Shown here one piece after another: positions 24,619 to 39,295 of a stretch of DNA of 64,000 bases (the first letter of the stretch is position 1; every line of letters begins with the position of its first letter). The translations under genes and the position numbers were made by a program. The notes under the pieces are model-generated. The model did not search any database and had not been told where the DNA came from. It saw only the letters and a list, made by a program, of their open reading frames with translations. This stretch comes from Balanoglossus misakiensis (taxonomy: Eukaryota; Hemichordata), in NCBI GenBank assembly GCA_040954595.2, contig CM082586.2:12090001-12154000 (forward strand), written 5' to 3'.

Positions 24619-25000
24619 TTGGAATAACGAATTCTCTACAAGATTTAAGTGGAACAGTCACAGAATGAAAACAAATATGGAAAGAGTTATGCTGGACTGT
24701 TATAAGGGATAGATTAATATTGCAAATAATTTAATTTCTTACATCATAAAATGAATTCAAAGAATGGTCACATAACAGGATATGTTTTACTAAAAAGACT
24801 TATGTTATAGATTCAAGGCTTTGTTTTGGAATAACGAATTCTCCACAAGATTTAAGTGGAACAGTCACAGAATGAAAACAAATATGGAAAGAGTTATGCC
24901 GGAATGTTGTAAGGGATAGATTAATATTGCAAAAAATTTAATTTCTTACATCATAAATGGAATTCAAAAACAGGTCACGTAACAGGATATGTATAGTTTC

Positions 25001-28000
25001 AAGCGTTTGTTTTGGAGTAACGAATTCTCTACAAGATTTAAGTGGAACAGTCACAGAATGAAAACAAATATGGAAAGAGTTATGCTGAAATGTTGTAAGG
25101 GATAGATTAATATTGCATACAATTTAATTTCTTACATCATAAATGGAATTCAAATAATGGTCACATAACAGGATATGTTTTACTAAAAAGACTTATGTAT
25201 AGGTTCAAGAATTTGTGTTGAAATACCAAATTCTCTACAAGATTTAAGTGGAACAGTCACAGAATGAAAACAAATATAGAAAGAGTTATGCCTGAATGTT
25301 GTAAGGGATAGATTAATATTGCAAATAATTTAATTTCTTATATCATAAATGGAATTCAAAGAATGGTCACATAACGGGCCATGTTTTAGTAAAAAGACTT
25401 ATGTATAGTTTCAAGGCTTTGTTTTGGAATAACGAATTCTCTCCAAGATTTAAGTTGAACAGTTACAGAATGAAAACAAATATTCAAATAGTTATGTTGG
25501 AATGTTGTAAGGGATAGTTTAATATTGCAAATAATTTAATTTCTTACATCATAAACGGAATTCAAAGAATGGTCACATAACGGGCCATGTTTTACAAAAA
25601 GACTTAATATGTATAGTTTCAAGGCTTTGTTTTGGAATAACGAATTCTCTACAGGATTTAAGTGGAACAGTCACAGAATGAAAACAAATATGGAAAGAGT
25701 TATGCTGGAATGTTGTAAGGGATAGATTAATATTGCAAATAATTTAATTTCTTACATCATAAAATGAATTCAAAGAATGGTCACATAACTGGACATGTTT
25801 TACTAAAAAGACTTATGTATAGTTACAAGGCTTTGTTTTGGAATAACGAATTCTCTACAAGATTTAAGTGGAACAGTCACAGAATGAAAACAAATATGGA
25901 AAGAGTTATGCTGGAATGTTGTAAGGAATAGATTAATATTGCAAATAATTTAATTTCTTACATCATAAATGGAATTCAAAGAACCGTCACGTAACAGGAT
26001 ATGTATAGTTTCAAGGCTTTGTTTTGGAATAACGAATTCTCTACAAGATTTAGGTGGAACAGTCACAGAATGAAAACAAATATGGAAAGAGTTATGTCGG
26101 AATGTTGTAAGGGATAGATTAATATTGCAAATAATTTAATTTCTTACATCATAAATGGAATTCAAAGAATGGTCACATAATGGGCCATGTTTTACTAAAA
26201 AGACTTATGTATAGTTTCAAGGCTTTGTTTTGGAATAACGAATTCTCTCCAAGATTTAAGTTGAACAGTTACAGAATGAAAACAAATATTCAAATAGTTA
26301 TGTTGGAATGTTGTAAGGGATAGTTTAATATTGCAAATAATTTAATTTCTTACATCATAAATGAAATTCAAAGAATGGTCAAATAACGGGCCATGTTTTA
26401 CTAAAAAGACTTAATATGTATAGTTTGAAGGCTTTGTTTTGGAATAACGAATTCTCTACAAGATTTAAGTGGAACAGTCACAGAATGAAAACAAATATTC
26501 AAATAGTTATGTTGGAATGTTGTAAAGGGTAGTTTAATATTCCAAATAATTTAATTTCTTACATCATAAATGGAATTCAAAGACAGGTCACGTAACAGGA
26601 TATGTATAGTTTCAAGACTTTTTTTGGAGTAACGAATTCTCTACAAGATTTAAGTGGAACAGTCACAGAATGAAAACAAATATGGAAAGAGTTATGCTGG
26701 AATGTTGTAAGGAATAGATTAATATTGCAAATAATTTAATTTCTTACATCATAAATGGAATTCAAAGAACCGTCACGTAACAGGATATGTATAGTTTCAA
26801 GCGTTTGTTTTGGAGTAACGAATTCTCTACAAGATTTAAGTGGAACAGTCACAGAATGAAAACAAATATGGAAACAGTTATGCTGAAATGTTGTAAGGGA
26901 TAGATTAATATTGCATACAATTTAATTTCTTACATCATAAATGGAATTCAAATAATGGTCACATAACAGGATATGTTTTACTAAAAAGACTTATGTATAG
27001 GTTCAAGAATTTGTGTTGAAATACCAAATTCTCTACAAGATTTAAGTGGAACAGTCACAGAATGAAAACAAATATAGAAAGAGTTATGCCTGAATGTTGT
27101 AAGGGATAGATTAATATTGCAAATAATTTAATTTCTTATATCATAAATGGAATTCAAAGAATGGTCACATAACGGGCCATGTTTTAGTAAAAAGACTTAT
27201 GTATAGTTTCAAGGCTTTGTTTTGGAATAACGAATTCTCTCCAAGATTTAAGTTGAACAGTTACAGAATGAAAACAAATATTCAAATAGTTATGTTGGAA
27301 TGTTGTAAGGGATAGTTTAATATTGCAAATAATTTAATTTCTTACATCATAAACGGAATTCAAAGAATGGTCACATAACGGGCCATGTTTTACAAAAAGA
27401 CTTAATATGTATAGTTTCAAGGCTTTGTTTTGGAATAACGAATTCTCTACAGGATTTAAGTGGAACAGTCACAGAATGAAAACAAATATGGAAAGAGTTA
27501 TGCTGGAATGTTGTAAGGGATAGATTAATATTGCAAATAATTTAATTTCTTACATCATAAAATGAATTCAAAGAATGGTCACATAACAGGACATGTTTTA
27601 CTAAAAAGACTTATGTATAGTTACAAGGCTTTGTTTTGGAATAACGAATTCTCTACAAGATTTAAGTGGAACAGTCACAGAATGAAAACAAATATGGAAA
27701 GAGTTATGCTGGAATGTTGTAAGGAATAGATTAATATTGCAAATAATTTAATTTCTTACATCATAAATGGAATTCAAAGAACCGTCACGTAACAGGATAT
27801 GTATAGTTTCAAGGCTTTGTTTTGGAATAACGAATTCTCTACAAGATTTAGGTGGAACAGTCACAGAATGAAAACAAATATGGAAAGAGTTATGTCGGAA
27901 TGTTGTAAGGGATAGATTAATATTGCAAATAATTTAATTTCTTACATCAGAAATGGAATTCAAAGAATGGTCACATAATGGGCCATGTTTTACTAAAAAG

Positions 28001-28495
28001 ACTTATGTATAGTTTCAAGGCTTTGTTTTGGAATAACGAATTCTCTCCAAGATTTAAGTTGAACAGTTACAGAATGAAAACAAATATTCAAATAGTTATG
28101 TTGGAATGTTGTAAGGGATAGTTTAATATTGCAAATAATTTAATTTCTTACATCATAAATGAAATTCAAAGAATGGTCAAATAACGGGCCATGTTTTACT
28201 AAAAAGACTTAATATGTATAGTTTGAAGGCTTTGTTTTGGAATAACGAATTCTCTACAAGATTTAAGTGGAACAGTCACAGAATGAAAACAAATATTCAA
28301 ATAGTTATGTTGGAATGTTGTAAAGGGTAGTTTAATATTCCAAATAATTTAATTTCTTACATCATAAATGGAATTCAAAGACAGGTCACGTAACAGGATA
28401 TGTATAGTTTCAAGACTTTTTTTGGAGTAACGAATTCTCTACAAGATTTAAGTGGAACAGTCACAGAATGAAAACAAATATGGAAAGAGTTATGC
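25001..28495 (+). repeat. Block duplicated at 1798 bp offset
   Basis: Landmarks repeat at +1798: AAGCGTTTGT at 25001 and 26799, TTCAAATAATGG at 25149 and 26947, TTCAAAGAACCGTCACG at 25975 and 27773. The two copies (about 25001-26697 and 26799-28495) differ at only a few sites, for example AACTGGACATG against AACAGGACATG and CATCAGAAATGG at about 27948. They diverge at the end (CTGGAATGTTGTAAGGAA against CTGAAATGTTGTAACGG). Confidence 0.85.
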
Positions 28496-28558
28496 TGAAA
28501 TGTTGTAACGGATAGATTAATATTGCAAATAATTTAATTTCTTATATCATAAATGGGA

Positions 28559-31500
28559 TTCAAAAAATGGTCACATAACGGGCCATGTTTTAGTAAAAAG
28601 ACTTACGTATAGTTTCAAGGCTTTGTTTTGGAATAACGAATTCTCTCCAAGATTTAAGTTGAACAGTTACAGAATGAAAACAAATATTCAAATAGTTATG
28701 TTGGAATGTTGTAAGGGATAGTTTAATATTGCAAATAATTTAATTTCTTACATCATAAATGGAATTCAAAGAATGGTCACATAACGAGCCATGTTTTACA
28801 AAAAGACTTAATATGTATAGTTTCAAGGCTTTGTTTTGGAATAACGAATTCTCTACAGGATTTAAGTGGAACAGTCACAGAATGAAAACAAATATGGAAA
28901 GAGTTATGCTGGAATGTTGTAAGGGATAGATTAATATTGCAAATAATTTAATTTCTTACATCATAAAATGAATTCAAAGAATGGTCACATAACAGGATAT
29001 GTTTTACTAAAAAGACTTATGTATAGTTACAAGGCTTTGTTTTGGAATAACGAATTCTCTACAAGATTTAAGTGGAACAGTCACAGAATGAAAACAAATA
29101 TGGAAAGAGTTATGCTGGACTGTTATAAGGGATAGATTAATATTGCAAATAATTTAATTTCTTACATCATAAAATGAATTCAAAGAATGGTCACATAACA
29201 GGATATGTTTTACTAAAAAGACTTATGTTATAGATTCAAGGCTTTGTTTTGGAATAACGAATTCTCCACAAGATTTAAGTGGAACAGTCACAGAATGAAA
29301 ACAAATATGGAAAGAGTTATGCCGGAATGTTGTAAGGGATAGATTAATATTGCAAAAAATTTAATTTCTTACATCATAAATGGAATTCAAAGACAGGTCA
29401 CGTAACAGGATATGTATAGTTTCAAGCGTTTGTTTTGGAGTAACGAATTCTCTACAAGATTTAAGTGGAACAGTCACAGAATGAAAACAAATATGGAAAG
29501 AGTTATGCTGAAATGTTGTTAGGGATAGATTAATATTGCATACAATTTAATTTCTTACATCATAAATGGAATTCAAATAATGGTCACATAACAGGATATG
29601 TTTTACTAAAAAGACTTATGTATAGGTTCAAGAATTTGTGTTGAAATACCAAATTCTCTACAAGATTTAAGTGGAACAGTCACAGAATGAAAACAAATAT
29701 AGAAAGAGTTATGCCTGAATGTTGTAAGGGATAGATTAATATTGCAAATAATTTAATTTCTTATATCATAAATGGAATTCAAAGAATGGTCACATAACGG
29801 GCCATGTTTTAGTAAAAAGACTTATGTATAGTTTCAAGGCTTTGTTTTGGAATAACGAATTCTCTCCAAGATTTAAGTTGAACAGTTACAGAATGAAAAC
29901 AAATATTCAAATAGTTATGTTGGAATGTTGTAAGGGATAGTTTAATATTGCAAATAATTTAATTTCTTACATCATAAACGGAATTCAAAGAATGGTCACA
30001 TAACGGGCCATGTTTTACAAAAAGACTTAATTTGTATAGTTTCAAGGCTTTGTTTTGGAATAACGAATTCTCTACAGGATTTAAGTGGAACAGTCACAGA
30101 ATGAAAACAAATATGGAAAGAGTTATGCTGGAATGTTGTAAGGGATAGATTAATATTGCAAATAATTTAATTTCTTACATCATAAAATGAATTCAAAGAA
30201 TGGTCACATAACAGGATATGTTTTACTAAAAAGACTTATGTATAGTTACAAGGCTTTGTTTTGGAATAACGAATTCTCTACAAGATTTAAGTGGAACAGT
30301 CACAGAATGAAAACAAATATGGAAAGAGTTATGCTGGAATGTTATAAGGGATAGATTAATATTGCAAATAATTTAATTTCTTACATCATAAAATGAATTC
30401 AAAGAATGGTCACATAACAGGATATGTTTTACTAAAAAGACTTATGTTATAGATTCAAGGCTTTGTTTTGGAATAACGAATTCTCTACAAGATTTAAGTG
30501 GAACAGTCACAGAATGAAAACAAATATGGAAAGAGTTATGCCGGAATGTTGTAAGGAATAGATTAATATTGCAAATAATTTAATTTCTTACATCATAAAT
30601 GGAATTCAAAGAACCGTCACGTAACAGGATATGTATAGTTTCAAGGCTTTGTTTTGGAATAACGAATTCTCTACAAGATTTAAGTGGAACAGTCACAGAA
30701 TGAAAACAAATATGGAAAGAGTTATGCTGGAATGTTATAAGGGATAGATTAATATTGCATACAATTTAATTTCTTACATCATAAATGGAATTCAAATAAT
30801 GGTCACATAACAGGATATGTTTTACTAAAAAGACTTATGTATAGGTTCAAGAATTTGTGTTGAAATACCAAATTCTCTACAAGATTTAAGTGGAACAGTC
30901 ACAGAATGAAAACAAATATAGAAAGAGTTATGCCTGAATGTTGTAAGGGATAGATTAATATTGCAAATAATTTAATTTCTTATATCATAAATGGGATTCA
31001 AAAAATGGTCACATAACGGGCCATGTTTTAGTAAAAAGACTTATGTATAGTTTCAAGGCTTTGTTTTGGAATAACGAATTCTCTCCAAGATTTAAGTTGA
31101 ACAGTTACAGAATGAAAACAAATATTCAAATAGTTATGTTGGAATGTTGTAAGGGATAGTTTAATATTGCAAATAATTTAATTTCTTACATCATAAATGG
31201 AATTCAAAGAATGGTCACATAACGAGCCATGTTTTACAAAAAGACTTAATATGTATAGTTTCAAGGCTTTGTTTTGGAATAACGAATTCTCTACAGGATT
31301 TAAGTGGAACAGTCACAGAATGAAAACAAATATGGAAAGAGTTATGCTGGAATGTTGTAAGGGATAGATTAATATTGCAAATAATTTAATTTCTTACATC
31401 ATAAAATGAATTCAAAGAATGGTCACATAACAGGATATGTTTTACTAAAAAGACTTATGTATAGTTACAAGGCTTTGTTTTGGAATAACGAATTCTCTAC

Positions 31501-32130
31501 AAGATTTAAGTGGAACAGTCACAGAATGAAAACAAATATGGAAAGAGTTATGCTGGACTGTTATAAGGGATAGATTAATATTGCAAATAATTTAATTTCT
31601 TACATCATAAAATGAATTCAAAGAATGGTCACATAACAGGATATGTTTTACTAAAAAGACTTATGTTATAGATTCAAGGCTTTGTTTTGGAATAACGAAT
31701 TCTCCACAAGATTTAAGTGGAACAGTCACAGAATGAAAACAAATATGGAAAGAGTTATGCCGGAATGTTGTAAGGGATAGATTAATATTGCAAAAAATTT
31801 AATTTCTTACATCATAAATGGAATTCAAAGACAGGTCACGTAACAGGATATGTATAGTTTCAAGCGTTTGTTTTGGAGTAACGAATTCTCTACAAGATTT
31901 AAGTGGAACAGTCACAGAATGAAAACAAATATGGAAAGAGTTATGCTGAAATGTTGTTAGGGATAGATTAATATTGCATACAATTTAATTTCTTACATCA
32001 TAAATGGAATTCAAATAATGGTCACATAACAGGATATGTTTTACTAAAAAGACTTATGTATAGGTTCAAGAATTTGTGTTGAAATACCAAATTCTCTACA
32101 AGATTTAAGTGGAACAGTCACAGAATGAAA
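28559..32130 (+). repeat. Block duplicated at 2438 bp offset
   Basis: The order from GGGATTCAAAAAATGG (28559) to the rare GTTGTTAGGG (about 29517) and the next patch-variant unit recurs from 30997 to about 32130 at +2438. This is the same higher-order block seen at 19.3-20.5 kb and 23.4-24.9 kb, giving at least four partial copies. Confidence 0.82.
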
Positions 32131-33212
32131 ACAAATATGGAAAGAGTTATGCTGGAATGTTATAAGGGATAGATTAATATTGCAAATAATTTAATTTCTT
32201 ACATCATAAAATGAATTCAAAGAATGGTCACATAACAGGATATGTTTTACTAAAAAGACTTATGTTATAGATTCAAGGCTTTGTTTTGGAATAACGAATT
32301 CTCTACAAGATTTAAGTGGAACAGTCACAGAATGAAAACAAATATGGAAAGAGTTATGCCGGAATGTTGTAAGGAATAGATTAATATTGCAAATAATTTA
32401 ATTTCTTACATCATAAATGGAATTCAAAGAACCGTCACGTAACAGGATATGTATAGTTTCAAGGCTTTGTTTTGGAATAACGAATTCTCTACAAGATTTA
32501 AGTGGAACAGTCACAGAATGAAAACAAATATGGAAAGAGTTATGTCGGAATGTTGTAAGGGATAGATTAATATTGCAAATAATTTAATTTCTTACATCAT
32601 AAATGGAATTCAAAGAATGGTCACATAATGGGCCATGTTTTACTAAAAAGACTTATGTATAGTTTCAAGGCTTTGTTTTGGAATAACGAATTCTCTCCAA
32701 GATTTAAGTTGAACAGTTACAGAATGAAAACAAATATTCAAATAGTTATGTTGGAATGTTGTAAGGGATAGTTTAATATTGCAAATAATTTAATTTCTTA
32801 CATCATCAATGAAATTCAAAGAATGGTCAAATAACGGGCCATGTTTTACTAAAAAGACTTAATATGTATAGTTTGAAGGCTTTGTTTTGGAATAACGAAT
32901 TCTCTACAAGATTTAAGTGGAACAGTCACAGAATGAAAACAAATATTCAAATAGTTATGTTGGAATGTTGTAAAGGGTAGTTTAATATTCCAAATAATTT
33001 AATTTCTTACATCATAAATGAAATTCAAAGAATGGTCAAATAACGGGCCATGTTTTACTAAAAAGACTTAATATGTATAGTTTGAAGGCTTTGTTTTGGA
33101 ATAACGAATTCTCTACAAGATTTAAGTGGAACAGTCACAGAATGAAAACAAATATGGAAAGCGTTATGCCGGAATGTTGTAAGGGATAGTTTAATATTGC
33201 AAATAATTTAAT

Positions 33213-36120
33213 TTCATACATCATAAATGGAATTCAAAGAATGGTCACATAACAGGATATGTTTTACTAAAAAGACTTATGTTATAGTTTCAAGGCTTTG
33301 TTTTGGAATAACGAATTCTCTACAAGATTTAAGTGGAACAGTCACAGAATGAAAACAAATATAGAAAGAGTTATGCCAGAATGTTGTAAGGAATAGATTA
33401 ATATTGCAAATAATTTAATTTCTTACATCATAAATGAAATTCAAAGAATGGTCAAATAACAGGCCATGTTTTACTAAAAAGACTTAATATGTATAGTGTG
33501 AAGGCTTTGTTTTGGAATAACGAATTCTCTACAAGATTTAAGTGGAACAGTCACAGAATGAAAACAAATATGGAAAGCGTTATGCCGGAATGTTGTAAGG
33601 GATAGATTAATATTGCAAATAATTTAATTTCTTACATCATAAATGGAATTCACAGAATGGTCACATAACGGGATATGTTTTACTAAAAAGACTTATGTTA
33701 AAGTTTCAAGGCTTTGTTTTGGAATAACGAATTCTCTACAAGATTTAAGTTAAACAGTTACAGAATGAAAACAAATATTCAAATAGTTATGTTGGAATGT
33801 TGTAATGGATAGTTTAATATTGCAAATAATTTAATTTCTTACATCATAAATGAAATTCAAAGAATGGTCAAATAACGGGCCATGTTTTACTAAAAAGACT
33901 TAATATGTATAGTTTGAAGGCTTTGTTTTGGAATAACGAATTCTCTACAAGATTTAAGTGGAACAGTCACAGAATGAAAACAAATATTCAAATAGTTATG
34001 TTGGAATGTTGTAAAGGATAGTTTAATATTCCAAATAATTTAATTTCTTACATCATAAATGAAATTCAAAGAATGGTCAAATAACGGGCCATGTTTTACT
34101 AAAAAGACTTAATATGTATAGTTTGAAGGCTTTGTTTTGGAATAACGGATTCTCTACAAGATTTAAGTGGAACAGTCACAGAATGAAAACAAATATTCAA
34201 ATAGTTATGCTGGAATGTTGTAAGGGATAGATTAATATTGCAAATAATTTAATTTCTTACATCATAAAATGAATTCAAAGAATGGTCACATAACTGGATA
34301 TGTTTTACTAAAAAAGACTTATGTTATAGTTTCAAGGCTTTGTTATGGAATAACGAATTCTCTACAAGATTTAAGTGGAACAGTCACAGAATGAAAACAA
34401 ATATGGAAAGAGATATGCTGGAATGTTGTAAGGGATAGATTAATATTGCAAATAATTTAATTTCTTCCATCATAAATGGAATTCAAAGAATGGTCACATA
34501 ACGGGCCATGTTTTACAAAAAGACTTATGTATAGTTTCAAGGCTTTGTTTTGGAATAACGAATTCTCTTCAAGATTTAAGTGGAACAGTCACAGAATGAA
34601 AACAAATATTCAAATAGTTATGTTGGAATGTTGTAAGGGATAGTTTAATATTGCAAATAATTTAATTTCTTACATCATAAATGGAATTCAAAGAATGGTC
34701 AAATAACGGGCCATGTTTTACTAAAAAGACTTAATATGTATAGTTTGAAGGCTTTGTTATGGAATAACGAATTCTCTACAAGATTTAAGTGGAACAGTCA
34801 CAGAATGAAAACAAATATGGAAAGAGATATGCTGGAATGTTGTAAGGGATAGATTAATATTGCAAATAATTTAATTTCTTCCATCATAAATGGAATTCAA
34901 AGAATGGTCACATAACGGGCCATGTTTTACAAAAAGACTTATGTATAGTTTCAAGGCTTTGTTTTGGAATAACGAATTCTCTTCAAGATTTAAGTGGAAC
35001 AGTCACAGAATGAAAACAAATATGGAAAGAGTTATGCTGGAATGTTGTAAGGGATAGATTAATATTGCAAATAATTTAAATTCTTACGTCATAAAATGAA
35101 TTCAAAGAATGGTCACATAACTGGATATGTTTTACTAAAAAGACTTATGTTATAGTTTCAAGGCTTTGTTTTGGAATAACGAATTCTCTACAAGATTTAA
35201 GTGGAACAGTTACAGAATGAAAACTAATATGGAAACAGTTATGTTGGAATGTTGTAAGGGATAGTTATATATTGCAAATAATTTAATTTCTTACATCATA
35301 AATGAAATTCAAAGAATGGTCATATAACGGGCCATGTTTTACTAAAAAGACTTAATATGTATAGTTTCAAGGCTTTGTTTTGGAATAACGAATTCTCTAC
35401 AAGATTTAAGTGGAACAGTTACAGAGTGAAAACTAATATGGAAAGAGTTATGTTGGAATGTTGTAAGGGATAGTTATATATTGCAAATAATTTAATTTCT
35501 TACATCATAAATGAAATTCAAAGAATGGTCAAATAACGGGCCATGTTTTACTAAAAAGACTAAATATGTATTGTTTGAAGGCTTTGTTTTGGAATAACGA
35601 ATTCTCTACAAGATTTAAGTTGAACAGTCACAGAATGAAAACAAATATGGAAAGCGTTATGCTGGAATGTTGTAAGGGATAGATTAATATTGCAAATAAT
35701 TTAATTTCTTACATCATAAATGGAATTCAAAGAATGGTCACATAACGGGCCATGTTTTACAAAAAGACTTATGTATAGTTTCAAGGCTTTGTTTTGGAAT
35801 AACGAATTCTCTACAAGATTTAAGTGGAACAGTCACAGAATGAAAACAAATATGGAAAGAGATATGCTGGAATGTTGTAAGGGATAGATTAATATTGCAA
35901 ATAATTTAATTTCTTACATCATAAAATGAATTCAAAGAATGGTCACATAACAGGATATGTTTTACTAAAAAGACTTATGTTATAGTTTCAAGGCTTTCTT
36001 TTGGAATAACGAATTCTCTACAAGATTTAAGTGGAACAGTTACAGAATGAAAACAAATATGGAAAGAGTTATGCCGGAATGTTGTAAGAAATAGATTAAT
36101 ATTGCAAATAATTTAATTTC
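33213..36120 (+). repeat. Dispersed duplicated block, copy 1
   Basis: Rare landmarks here recur 11651 bp downstream: TTTCATACATC (33213), CAAATAACAGGCC (33460), GTTAAAGTTTC (about 33698), GTAATGGATAG and GTAAAGGATAG (34011). Later landmarks recur about 12275 bp downstream: TTGTTATGGAATAACG (about 34343), TTCTTCCATC (about 34465), AAATTCTTAC (about 35079), AGAGTGAAAACTAATATGG (about 35424) and GTATTGTTTGAAGG (about 35567). The change in offset equals a three-monomer expansion in copy 2. Confidence 0.83.
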
Positions 36121-39116
36121 TTACATCATAAATGAAATTCAAAGAATGGTCAAATAACGGGCCATGTTTTACTATAAAGACTTAATATGTATAGTTTGAA
36201 GGCTTTGTTTTGGAATAACGAATTCTCTACAAGATTTAAGTGTAACAGTTACAGAATGAAAACAAATATGGAAAGAGTTATGCCGGAATGTTGTAAGGAA
36301 TAGATTAATATTGCAAATAATTTAATTTCTTACATCATAAATGGAATTCAAAGAAACGTCACGTAACAGGATATGTATAGTTTCAAGGCTTTGTTTTGGA
36401 ATAACGAATTCTCTACAAGATTTAAGTTGAACAGTCACAAAATGAAAACAAATATGGAAAGCGTTATGCCGGAATGTTGTAAGGGATAGATTAATATTGC
36501 AAATAATTTAATTTCTTACGTCATAAATGGAATTCAAAGAATGGTCACATAACGGGCCATGTTTTACAAAAAGACTTATGTATAGTTTCAAGGCTTTGTT
36601 TTGGAATAACGAATTCTCTACAAGATTTAAGTGGAACAGTCACAGAATGAAAACAAATATGGAAAGAGATATGCTGGAATGTTGTAAGGGATAGATTAAT
36701 ATTGCAAATAATTTAATTTCTTACATCATAAAATGAATTCAAAGAATGGTCACATAACAGGATATGTTTTACTAAAAAGACTTATGTTATAGTTTCAAGG
36801 CTTTGTTTTGGAATAACGAATTCTCTACAAGATTTAAGTGGAACAGTTACAGAATGAAAACAAATATGGAAAGAGTTATGCCGGAATGTTGTAAGGAATA
36901 GATTAATATTGCAAATAATTTAATTTCTTACATCATAAATGGAATTCAAAGAAACGTCACGTAACAGGATATGTATAGTTTCAAGGCTTTGTTTTGGAAT
37001 AACGAATTCTCTACAAGATTTAAGTGGAACAGTCACAGAATGAAAACAAATATGGAAAGAGTTATGCTGGAATGTTGTAAGGGATAGATTAATATTGCAA
37101 ATAATTTAATTTCTTACATCATAAAATGAATTCAAAGAATGGTCACATAACTGGATATGTTTTACTAAAAAGACTTATGTTATAGTTTCAAGGCTTTGTT
37201 TTGGAATAACGAATTCTCTACAAGATTTAAGTGGAACAGTCACAGAATGAAAACAAATATGGAAAGAGATATGCTGGAATGTTGTAAGGGATAGATTAAT
37301 ATTGCAAATAATTTAATTTCTTACATCATAAATGGAATTCAAAGAAACGTCACGTAACAGGATATGTATAGTTTCAAGGCTTTGTTTTGGAATAACGAAT
37401 TCTCTACAAGATTTAAGTGGAACAGTCACAGAATGAAAACAAATATGGAAAGAGTTATGCTGGAATGTTGTAAGGGATAGATTAATATTGCAAATAATTT
37501 AATTTCATACATCATAAATGGAATTCAAAGAATGGTCACATAACAGGATATGTTTTACTAAAAAGACTTATGTTATAGTTTCAAGGCTTTGTTTTGGAAT
37601 AACGAATTCTCTACAAGATTTAAGTGGAACAGTCACAGAATGAAAACAAATATAGAAAGAGTTATGCCGGAATGTTGTAAGAAATAGATTAATATTGCAA
37701 ATAATTTAATTTCTTACATCATAAATGAAATTCAAAGAATGGTCAAATAACGGGCCATGTTTTACTATAAAGACTTAATATGTATAGTTTGAAGGCTTTG
37801 TTTTGGAATAACGAATTCTCTACAAGATTTAAGTGTAACAGTTACAGAATGAAAACAAATATGGAAAGAGTTATGCCGGAATGTTGTAAGGAATAGATTA
37901 ATATTGCAAATAATTTAATTTCTTACATCATAAATGGAATTCAAAGAAACGTCACGTAACAGGATATGTATAGTTTCAAGGCTTTGTTTTGGAATAACGA
38001 ATTCTCTACAAGATTTAAGTTGAACAGTCACAAAATGAAAACAAATATGGAAAGCGTTATGCCGGAATGTTGTAAGGGATAGATTAATATTGCAAATAAT
38101 TTAATTTCTTACATCATAAATGGAATTCAAAGAATGGTCACATAACGGGCCATGTTTTACAAAAAGACTTATGTATAGTTTCAAGGCTTTGTTTTGGAAT
38201 AACGAATTCTCTACAAGATTTAAGTGGAACAGTCACAGAATGAAAACAAATATGGAAAGAGATATGCTGGAATGTTGTAAGGGATAGATTAATATTGCAA
38301 ATAATTTAATTTCTTACATCATAAAATGAATTCAAAGAATGGTCACATAACAGGATATGTTTTACTAAAAAGACTTATGTTATAGTTTCAAGGCTTTGTT
38401 TTGGAATAACGAATTCTCTACAAGATTTAAGTGGAACAGTTACAGAATGAAAACAAATATGGAAAGAGTTATGCCGGAATGTTGTAAGGAATAGATTTAT
38501 ATTGCAAATAATTTAATTTCTTACATCATAAATGGAATTCAAAGAAACGTCACGTAACAGGATATGTATAGTTTCAAGGCTTTGTTTTGGAATAACGAAT
38601 TCTCTACAAGATTTAAGTGGAACAGTCACAGAATGAAAACAAATATGGAAAGAGTTATGCTGGAATGTTGTAAGGGATAGATTAATATTGCAAATAATTT
38701 AATTTCTTACATCATAAAATGAATTCAAAGAATGGTCACATAACTGGATATGTTTTACTAAAAAGACTTATGTTATAGTTTCAAGGCTTTGTTTTGGAAT
38801 AACGAATTCTCTACAAGATTTAAGTGGAACAGTCACAGAATGAAAACAAATATGGAAAGAGATATGCTGGAATGTTGTAAGGGATAGATTAATATTGCAA
38901 ATAATTTAATTTCTTACATCATAAATGGAATTCAAAGAAACGTCACGTAACAGGATATGTATAGTTTCAAGGCTTTGTTTTGGAATAACGAATTCTCTAC
39001 AAGATTTAAGTGGAACAGTCACAGAATGAAAACAAATATGGAAAGAGTTATGCTGGAATGTTGTAAGGGATAGATTAATATTGCAAATAATTTAATTTCA
39101 TACATCATAAATGGAA

Positions 39117-39295
39117 TTCAAAGAATGGTCACATAACAGGATATGTTTTACTAAAAAGACTTATGTTATAGTTTCAAGGCTTTGTTTTGGAATAACGAAT
39201 TCTCTACAAGATTTAAGTGGAACAGTCACAGAATGAAAACAAATATAGAAAGATTAATATTGCAAATAATTTAATTTCTTACATCATAAATGAAA
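39117..39295 (+). repeat. 179 bp monomer with a private 28 bp deletion
   Basis: The unit reads ATATAGAAAGATTAATATTGC, where related copies have about 28 extra bases (AGTTATGCC... to GGAATAG) between GAAAG and ATTAATATTGC. The break lies near 39252 with only AG as shared flanking sequence. I saw no other copy of this deletion. Confidence 0.85.

Noticed and set aside
24317-24712. 131-codon open frame on the plus strand
   Set aside because: It starts in the hairpin arm, crosses the small element and ends in satellite at the usual TAG of GGGATAG. It spans three unrelated sequences and shows no domain, so it is accidental.
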